Source: Hymenopus coronatus (Eukaryota; Arthropoda; Insecta; Mantodea; Hymenopodidae). Taken from it: 64,000 nucleotides of DNA. The notes under the pieces are model-generated. The model had not been told where the DNA came from. It saw only the letters and a program-made list of their open reading frames with translations, and did not search any database. The DNA lies in the NCBI GenBank assembly GCA_030762935.1, contig CM060895.1, positions 77,580,001 to 77,644,000 of the forward strand, written 5' to 3'. Positions 57,245-64,000 of the stretch are shown in pieces; within the stretch, counting starts at the first letter, position 1; each line of letters opens with the position of its first letter. The translations under genes and the position numbers were made by a program.

Positions 57245-57795
57245 TCAAAGAGTTGGTTAATCGATCGGTAGGTCGGTGGGTCGGTTAGTTGTTGAGTTGT
57301 TCGGTTAGTGGGTCCGTTGATTGGTCGGAATATTCTGGACCGGATTCCACACTGCAGCCATCATGGGCTTATTGTGCGTCAGTCCTCAGGAGGATAGGAT
57401 AATGAGAGATGTATTATCAACTAAAGGCTGAAACCGGACCGCGTGGAAAGAACCACCGTGGAGGTATCTAACACGATTCAAACATTTCATCTCGAAGCGG
57501 AGAGTGCAAAGAACCCGCTCTTGAGGTTTGTCACAGCCTCCTAGGTCCTCAGATGAGTCCAACGCCATTCAGGCGCCCAGAGCTGTAATTCTAAAGCGCA
57601 TTCACAGAGAGGCGCCACTAACCAGTCTTCGCCTATACTTACAACCCTGAAAGAGACCGGTTGGAATGACATGAAGATGAAACGAAGGGACGTTCTGGGG
57701 AATAAAGAAATCTCCCCAGCATAGGCCTCAGTGGTCCATAGCCACGGGAATCAAACCCAGACCTCTCGAAAACCAGTCCCAGAAGAAACGCCTGA
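57245..57795 (-). mobile_element. SINE family C, full-length-like
   Basis: Read on the minus strand from about 57795: tRNA-like head with B-box 'gggtttgattcccgtgg', body 'ctggggagatttctttattc', 'ccaaccggtctctttcaggg', 'agagatggc'-type blocks, 'cctatcctcctgagg', and a 3' tail of degenerate ACCAACC-type repeats (complement of 57253-57325). The length is about 550 bp. Confidence 0.7.
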
Positions 57796-57944
57796 GATAC
57801 CTGGCACATAAGAAGGGGATAGCCTTAGATCTTTGCAGTGAAGAAGAGCAACCTAAAGAGGCATTGTGACAGTTATCAAAACAGCTATGGATAAGAATTA
57901 TTGTAATATAGTAATTGTTATATTTCAGTTGTTTATAAGATTAG

Positions 57945-58620
57945 TGTGGCTCAGAAACATAGCAGTTAAAGAATTTTATGTCCAAATCGAAAAATGTAGT
58001 AATTCCCAAGGATACGTACAACCATTTTCAATAAAATCCCCTACCCCCAAACTACCTCTTAAATGAGAAATGCTTTTAAATTTTGATTTTTAAAAATGGC
58101 TATAACAACTTTGATTAAAATACCGTATATAAAATTATTTACATATGAAATAAAATGTATATCTGGAATTTTCTGGTAATAGCCTCTGAATGACTTTTGC
58201 ATGACTGGTATACCGTAAGACATGAACAGAAACTTACTATACAAAAATTGTAGATCTCGTCAAAACACACAATTTATGGCGTTTACATTTAGTTATGGAA
58301 CTAACCGCTTCCCATTTATTCCTTTTCATTGGTTTCAATTTTAAAGTATTTATACTTTTCTCAAATAGGATGTCGTCAGTGTTGATTTGCTCCTGACCAT
58401 GCAAAGAAGCAAATTTCATGACAATCGCATAGCGAGAGTTTTTAAAGCATTTAGCTATCACTTAAGCATTGAGTATTCCCTTAGTTCCTTACTACGTAAA
58501 AGGAATTAAATAATAAGACCACTGTGCTTATCTTGATTAGCATTTAGTATAAAGAATAATTTTTGTAAGAAGCTTGTTTGTAGAAGAGATAGACAAACAC
58601 GTGTGAATGGAACACAGATT
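57945..58620 (-). mobile_element. Family H copy, B end missing
   Basis: From 'cagaaacatagcagttaaag' and 'aaaatcccctacccccaaactacc' to the A end 'agagatagacaaacacgtgtgaatggaacacag'. Confidence 0.75.
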
Positions 58621-58664
58621 TTTGTATTCTTGTTGTTGACTAACACTAAATACAGTAATCTTTG

Positions 58665-59000
58665 AATGATTTTTTTATATTTTCATAATTAAGATTCGCA
58701 ATTGGCTTACTCTCCCTGTATTTAGGACCCACACCCCCAAAGGACCTACAAATGGATGCCTAGGGGTCAGAAGCCTGTCGGAGAGCCAACGGCACGAAAC
58801 CACAGAATTGAGAGCCTGGAATGAGTGGTCAGCCCGTAGCCAGGCATGAGAATTAGGAAGTGGATGACATGAAATGCAAGCAAAATGGAGGATAGGAAAG
58901 GTAATGATGGAGAAATTTGTGGAATGAGTGGCGGAGGAAACCGGAGGACTCGGAGAAAACCCCCCTAGACGCCGCTTCGTTTCTTCATTAAGATAAGCAT
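58665..59000 (-). mobile_element. SINE family A body, head missing
   Basis: Minus strand: 'gtttcctccgccactcattcc', 'cctttcctatcctcc', 'ccgttggctctccgacaggc', 'agggagagtaagccaattgcg'. It matches 4640-5000 block for block. The tRNA head is replaced at about 59000 by unrelated sequence. Confidence 0.7.
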
Positions 59001-59284
59001 GTAAATAAATGTCAACCTTCAAGAGAACCACACTGCTTCAGGCGTCATCGAGTGTTGCCATTTGCCACAATAAGAGTAGAATGACGCGTCTCTTATATGC
59101 CCAAATGTGTTGTAGTAATACATTAAAAACCCTGCAACAAAATAATAAAGCAGGACCTCAGATTAAAAGCTTAAGACCCATGCATGCAGTCATTTTACTC
59201 AAAAACCGCCACCTGAATGTCAACATTGTCAATAAACCTTAAAAATTAAGCCCAACTATATACTATGCTCAGTATATTTGGTAA

Positions 59285-59737
59285 AAACCAGATCTGTTCC
59301 ATTCACAATTAATATTATTTTTGACATAATGATTAGAATAATTTAGGGTGAAATATTATATTATTTTGAGGTATTATATACATATTAATGGTATGATTGT
59401 TATGAAATTAAAAATATAAACTAAGATTAGATACCCTATTATTTTTATTGTAAATTTTAATATGACCTTCTCTACATGTCTATGTCTAATTATTGTTAAA
59501 AAGCTTCTATCACTTCATGCTAAACGCGATAAACGTTAGCAGTAATTGCCTTATTATTACTTCCTTATATGTATAAGGGAAATAAGGGAATACACTATGC
59601 TAAAGTGATAGGAAAATATTTTAAAAACTCTCGCAATGCGATTTCTTCTTTGCATAGCAAAACAAAAGAACCACTGAAATCTACTATCGAATTCTTGGTT
59701 GGAATTATATACATCGTACATACGTGATCGTGAAAAC
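59285..59737 (+). mobile_element. Family H A-side copy split by mitochondrial DNA
   Basis: The A border 'ccagatctgttccattcac' ends at 59306. The expected next bases 'atgaccttctctacatgtc' start at 59462. The copy continues to about 59670 ('aaaactctcgcaatgcgatttc'). Confidence 0.75.
59307..59461 (+). pseudogene. rrnS: NUMT: mitochondrial 12S rRNA fragment
   Basis: Carries the near-universal small-subunit motif AAACTAAGATTAGATACCC at 59418-59436, followed by 'tattatttttattgtaaa' as in arthropod 12S rRNA. About 85 bp upstream lies 'atttagggtgaaatat', which matches the 'TTAGGTGAAAT' block at the expected spacing. The 155-bp insert sits between two directly abutting pieces of family H with no target duplication, as is usual for DNA-mediated NUMT capture. 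One base of the conserved motif differs from the common AAACTAGGATTAGATA form. Confidence 0.75.
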
Positions 59738-60370
59738 AAAAATTTATTGTGTTCCATTCACATGACTTTCTCTACATGTTTGTAGCTAACTATTCTTAAA
59801 AAGTGTATTCTTCACCTACTTCATATTAATTGAGACAAAAATTAACAGACATTGTCTTATTGTTTAAATCCTTATAAGTAGAAAGAAAATAAGGTAATGT
59901 AGCGATTGTCAAATATTTTAAAAGTGGTTGCAAGGTAATAGAAAATCGTTCTCTTTGCACTGCCAGGAGTTGACAAATTGCCACATGAGAAAGCTTAAGT
60001 ATTTTGAAATAATTTTATTGAAACTAATGACTGTCTTGTAAACGGTTAATGCAACAAAAAGTATGTATCAATAACATAAATTGTATGTTTTAGCAATATT
60101 TATTTATAGTAAGGTTTTGTCTATCTCTTAAGGTTTACTAGTTATCCAAAATGAAGAAGTCCTCAGAGGTTCCAGAAACTAAAATGTACACACATTTCGT
60201 TTGACTTAAAAGTATCTAAACATATGTATTTTAATAAGGGAATACACATTTTTTTGAAAAATGTTCCATGTTAAATAGTTGTGTGTGGGGAGCTTTTCCT
60301 GATAATCTTTGTGTCCCATTCTTGAAAAACACTGATCTTATATATAAATTTTGGTAGTAACTGACTTCTC
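59738..60370 (+). mobile_element. Family H copy, B end replaced
   Basis: A end 'atttattgtgttccattcacatgactttctctacatg', collinear to 'taactgacttctc', where a reverse B end begins. The forward CA tract and hairpin are absent. Confidence 0.75.
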
Positions 60371-60605
60371 TTTTTTTCTCTACATGTACTATGTACACAG
60401 TGTATAGAGAAGTTATTGCATTCCACCCAAAAATTCGATACAAAGATTTCACCGGAAATACATGTTTGGGTCCCTCTAAATCCAAACAAATCATTCTCAG
60501 AAAAAGGTCTGTGTGTGTCTGTATGTCTGTGGACAGCATAGCTCAAAAACGAAAAGACCGTTAAATACCAAAATGGGTATTTAAGTACCAAGCATTTAAG
60601 TATTT
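60371..60605 (-). mobile_element. Family H B-end fragment, reverse
   Basis: 'tttctctacatgtactatgtacacagtgtatagagaag', GT tract 60510-60533, 'gacagcatagctcaaaaacgaaaagaccgttaaatacc', then it breaks into a SINE B fragment. Confidence 0.8.
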
Positions 60606-60614
60606 TTAAAACGC

Positions 60615-60715
60615 AAAAATCCTTAGCATGGCTGGATTCGGAAGGGGAGTAAAGTAGCTGTTCCCGTGTAATGTTTATTTGCAGGTAAAAGAACCACATA
60701 CATTGAAAAAAGAAG
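60615..60715 (+). mobile_element. SINE family B fragment
   Basis: 'aaaatccttagcatggctgg', 'ggggagtaaagtagctgttcccgtgtaatg', 'caggtaaaagaaccacatac'; head and 3' end are absent. Confidence 0.6.
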
Positions 60716-60887
60716 GTTTATGGGCAAAATTACGTCATATCTTGTCCGTAAGTCGTGAGTTTGATCTACAGTGCCATCTCTAGGCGACAAGCCGATCCCT
60801 CGTCACTGTAGTGCATAACGGCGAACTCTCAAAGTAGAAATTCAAATCCGATAGTAACGAGACCCTATGCTCTACTTAGGAGCTACA

Positions 60888-61137
60888 AAAATGAAATGGA
60901 GTTTTATTTATGGACGCTCTTTAACTGCTGTGGTTCTCAGGGTCCATTCTATATTGGTCGTAAAGGATCACTTAGTTTTTCTCGGAGGCATCTTTATCAG
61001 GCTTAAGGTTCTTTTATATGCCTAAATCTACGACCAAACTTCCTTTCTGAAGGAAGTCATGCAAAGGATTTTTTAGCCCACAACCTTGGGGTTATGAAGT
61101 TAGAATGGCAACCATTACACCCCAGAGGACGACTAGG
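60888..61137 (-). mobile_element. SINE family B, full-length-like
   Basis: Minus strand from 61130: 'ggggtgtaatggttgccattc', 'caaggttgtgggct', 'ttccttcagaaaggaag', 'ggcatataaaagaacc', 'accctgagaaccacagcag', 'ttaaagagcgtccataaata'. The B-box-like region is weaker than in the 33983 copy. Confidence 0.75.
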
Positions 61138-61204
61138 AGCTACAGGAAATTAACTATGTACCATATAATAATTATGAGAAGAAAAAGTATAAAGCAGTAT
61201 CGCC

Positions 61205-61325
61205 TTGGCGACCAGAGAATAGTGACTAAAGTCCTCATTGTCAATCTGGGCAGTCGCCGGGGATCTAACCCGGTACCTCCCGAATGCGGCCTCTGACGTT
61301 ACCGCCAAAGCCATCCCGCCTGGTT
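61205..61325 (-). mobile_element. tRNA-like SINE head
   Basis: Minus strand: 'gggatggctttggcggtaac' (A-box-like) and 'ccgggttagatccccgg' (B-box-like). The downstream body is not matched to other copies. Confidence 0.45.
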
Positions 61326-61329
61326 CCCA

Positions 61330-62438
61330 TTCTCGTTAATCATAAGCTAAACTGTGAGCACCTGCCTTCCAATCTCGGGAAGGCATTTGATGCACCAGCT
61401 GACTTCTTTTGAAAGGCGACAGGAAGTGCCTTGATGCTGATAACCAATGTTACTACGACCTCGGGAGGATAATCCTGATGACAAGTGAGATGTAGCGAGG
61501 CGTAACAAAAGTGCAGCTTCCTGTAAGCCCTACCTGACACGGCACAAGGTGCGTCGAACAAGCCTTCAGCAGCACCGCGGTTAAATTAAATCCCAAACTC
61601 CTATCAACCGGCACTATTAATCCAATCATCAACCCTAATCGGATATAAACCCCTCCCCTTACATATACGCGCGCGCGCACCCCGACATTTGCATATCCCT
61701 CCTTCTCGTACTTGTCAAATTAACTGTTGTCTCTGAGCACGTTTATAAAAAGGTGCGCTATATACTAAGCTAATTATGCACTCTCCTCATAGCAGTTCTA
61801 AACTTCCATGTCCCAGCATATAATCGCTTGAAACTTTATTAATTCCACTGACACGCTAATACCTCGCAGCCAAAATGTTCCTCCTTGCCTCCTGTTTTTA
61901 TTACGGCTTGCAGTTCTCTCATGAAGTAAGGAGGGAGTTACTCCCAGCCCAAATTCTCATTAAAAATAAACAAAGTGACTAAAACTTTAAACTCTGTGCC
62001 ACTCTTCGTGCTAAAGCTGGGCGTATTACGTTCTGTGTATTCAAAATGTTGAATTATAAAATTCAGAATATTCTTCACAATATCGACATTGGATTATTGA
62101 GGGGGAGAAAATGGGAACAGGGTTCATATTAATATGGAAGGCTAACTTACCCATTTAGTCTTAGGTTCCGGAAGTGCAATTTCTTAATCTAACAGCTTTA
62201 TCTAGATATATTAACCATTTCGCCACATGTTGATTTTCGACATATGTAAGAGTGTGTTAAACTGAAGCCATGCGTAAAAACAGTCTAACCCTGAGAACCG
62301 AACCTTTTCTGATTGATACTGTCATCTCTTCTTTTGAAAAAAAAATACTAACTGTAATTTAAAAGGTTGATTTGTAATTAAATGTAATGCCTTTTACTTA
62401 TTCTTCTTCTTTATTGTATACTTAGACATAATTATAAA
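61330..62438. other. Unassigned DNA
   Basis: The first 350 bp are less AT-rich and hold two overlapping minus-strand frames without recognisable domains; a CGCGCGCG run lies at about 61667-61677. The rest is featureless. Confidence 0.4.
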
Positions 62439-63149
62439 AATCTGATGTGTACCATTTACATGACTTTCTCCATATCCCTGCAACAAATAATTCTTAAAAA
62501 GCTTATACTTCTATATACTTTATGCTAATCAGAAAAAAATAGCAGAAATAGTCTTATCACTTGCTTCCTTATCAGTTGAAGCGAAATAAGGGACAACCTT
62601 AGGTTAAAGTGATAGTCAAAAGCTGCTTGCTATGTCAATGAAGTTCCTTTGTTTATATGGACAGGAGTTGACAAGTTCCTGTATGAGAAAAGTATACGTT
62701 TTTCATAGCAGAAGCCAAAAATAAGGAATGTCACAAAAACGACGAACTCCACGAAAAAATGTATATAACATAAATTGTGTGTTTTAATGTGCCCTACATT
62801 TTTTGTGTAGTAAGTTTTTGTCCATCTCTTACGGTTTAGCAGTTATTCAAAATTTAGTAAAATTCATCCAGAATAAACTACTCTTCAGAGGCTATTCCCA
62901 GAAATTTCAAGATATGCATTTTATTTGTCAGGTAAATATGTTTAATATCCGAAATTTTAATCAAAATCGTTAGAGCCATTTTTGAGAAAATAAAAATTTT
63001 CGAAAAAAGTTCCATGTAAAGGGTAGTTGGGGGTGGAGGGATTTTTCTCAAAATCTTCGTGTCCCATCCCTGGAAGATACTAAACTTAAATACCAAGTTT
63101 GGTATTTTACCGACTTTTCGTTTTTGAGTTATCATGTTCACAGACACAC

Positions 63150-63184
<35 letters not shown>

Positions 63185-63324
63185 CCTTTTTGTGAAAATG
63201 CTTTTTTTGGATATTGGGGACCCTAAAACATATATTTCCGGTGAAATCTCGGTTTCGAAATTTTGGGTGGAGTGCAATACATTCTCTATACACTATGCAC
63301 ATAGTGCTTATGGAGAAAGTAAAA
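62439..63324 (+). mobile_element. Family H copy, full length, forward
   Basis: A end 'aatctgatgtgtaccatttacatgactttctcc', all internal blocks, CA tract 63147-63181, and B end 'ttctctatacactatgcacatagtgcttatggagaaagtaaaa'. The length of 886 bp makes it a good reference copy. Confidence 0.9.
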
Positions 63325-63391
63325 ATACACGGTCCAAAGCTCTGCCAAGACTCAAAAATGTATTTGCGCTGCTGAACTATGTGCCTGCAAT

Positions 63392-63490
63392 TTTTACTTT
63401 CTGTACTTAAACGTAATAGGTACACAATTATACCTTCCGAGATTTTACTGGAAATGGACGTTCTAAGGTCTCCGTTATTACATACAGAGA
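63392..63490 (-). mobile_element. Family H B-end fragment, reverse
   Basis: 'tttttactttctgtacttaaacg', 'gagattttactggaaatggacg', then it breaks off at 'acatacagagaaaatc', where the next copy begins. Confidence 0.55.
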
Positions 63491-64000
63491 AAATCATATT
63501 TACTTTCTCTAGCACGTATGTATAATGTACATAACAAGTTATGGAGACATTGTATTTTCCTAAATATCACGTACAGAAATGATGTTTGAAATACATGTTT
63601 TGAGGACACCATCATCCAAAAGTATATTTTTAGACATTTCATTGTGTGTGTATGTGAAGACAGCATAATTAAAAAGTGAAAAGGCAGTTATACACCAAAT
63701 TCGGTATTTACATTTAGTATCTTCCAAGGCTCTGGCACGAAGATTTTCAGAAAAATCTTCCACTTCAAATTGCCGTTTCCATGGAACATTTTACAAAATG
63801 TTAAATTTTCTAAAATATCTCTTTAATGATTTCGATTAATACGCCTTAGTATATTCTGAATTTATTGAGAAGAGCCCCAGAAGCCCTCTTCTTTGTGAAT
63901 ATCTTTTGAATAATTGGTAAACCGCAAGAGACAGACAAAATCTTAACAGTATAAAAAATTTAGATCTCTTTAAAGCACAAATACTAATTAAATAATTTTT
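63491..64000 (-). mobile_element. Family H copy running off the window
   Basis: B end 'tttactttctctagcacgtatgtataatgtacataac', 'gacagcataattaaaaagtg', 'agtatcttccaaggctctggcacgaagattttc', 'ggtaaaccgcaagagacag'. The A end lies beyond position 64000. Confidence 0.75.

Noticed and set aside
61340..61680. Minus-strand frames of about 75 residues in a less AT-rich block
   Set aside because: No domain, overlapping frames, next to SINE remnants.

Overview
The window reads as repeat-rich, AT-rich nuclear DNA of an animal, most likely an arthropod (possibly an insect). The arthropod call rests on tRNA-headed SINEs, a D34D mariner, several LINE clades common in insects, and a mitochondrial 12S rRNA fragment of invertebrate type. 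I find no host protein-coding gene with convincing exons, no free-standing tRNA or rRNA gene, and nothing bacterial (no operons, ribosome-binding sites or CRISPR array). It looks like an intergenic or deep intronic landscape of nested mobile elements.

The dominant component is one non-autonomous DNA element of about 830-930 bp, called 'family H' here. It occurs as nearly fifty full or partial segments on both strands and covers roughly 40% of the window by my hand count. One end ('A end') carries a GTTCCATTCACATGACTTTC-like border. The other ('B end') carries a strong hairpin around ACTATGTACATAGT. The string ACTTTCTCTACA lies near both ends as an inverted subterminal repeat, and a CA/GT microsatellite sits at a fixed internal position about 180 bp from the B end. 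This layout resembles Helentron-derived non-autonomous elements (HINE/DINE-1 type). Copies often stand head-to-tail and insert into one another.

The second layer is retroelements. Recognisable pieces are: a 5'-truncated LINE with a 13-bp target duplication (18955-19974, -); RNase H plus Zn-knuckle remnants of an I/R1-type LINE (9640-10145, -); a LINE 3' end (45524-46060, -) abutting a Jockey-type RT fragment (46082-46258, +); an RTE-type C-terminus (49922-50209, +); a solo LTR (31212-31657); and at least four families of tRNA-derived SINEs. DNA-transposon coding remnants are a mariner D34D transposase 3' half (35719-36172, -) and a MULE-type transposase fragment (25467-25658, -).

Region by region: 1-4.2 kb is family H remnants. 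4.3-5.9 kb holds a heat-shock-promoter-like segment (-) and two SINEs. 6-16.6 kb is family H with SINE and LINE insertions. 17-24.5 kb has family H, the LINE with target duplication and a second heat-shock-promoter-like segment (+). 24.5-32 kb is more family H, the MULE fragment and the solo LTR. 32.9-34.3 kb is a 42/84-bp TG-rich minisatellite split by a SINE. 34.4-36.6 kb is a multi-layer nest (family H in family H, then mariner, then SINE). 37-48 kb is mixed family H and LINE debris. 48-64 kb is dense family H with SINEs and a NUMT at about 59.3-59.46 kb.

The two most unusual signals are the pair of dispersed homologous segments with perfect heat-shock elements, a TGACGTT motif and a TATA box (about 4290-4600 and 20580-20980), and the 155-bp mitochondrial 12S fragment that cleanly splits the A end of a family H copy.
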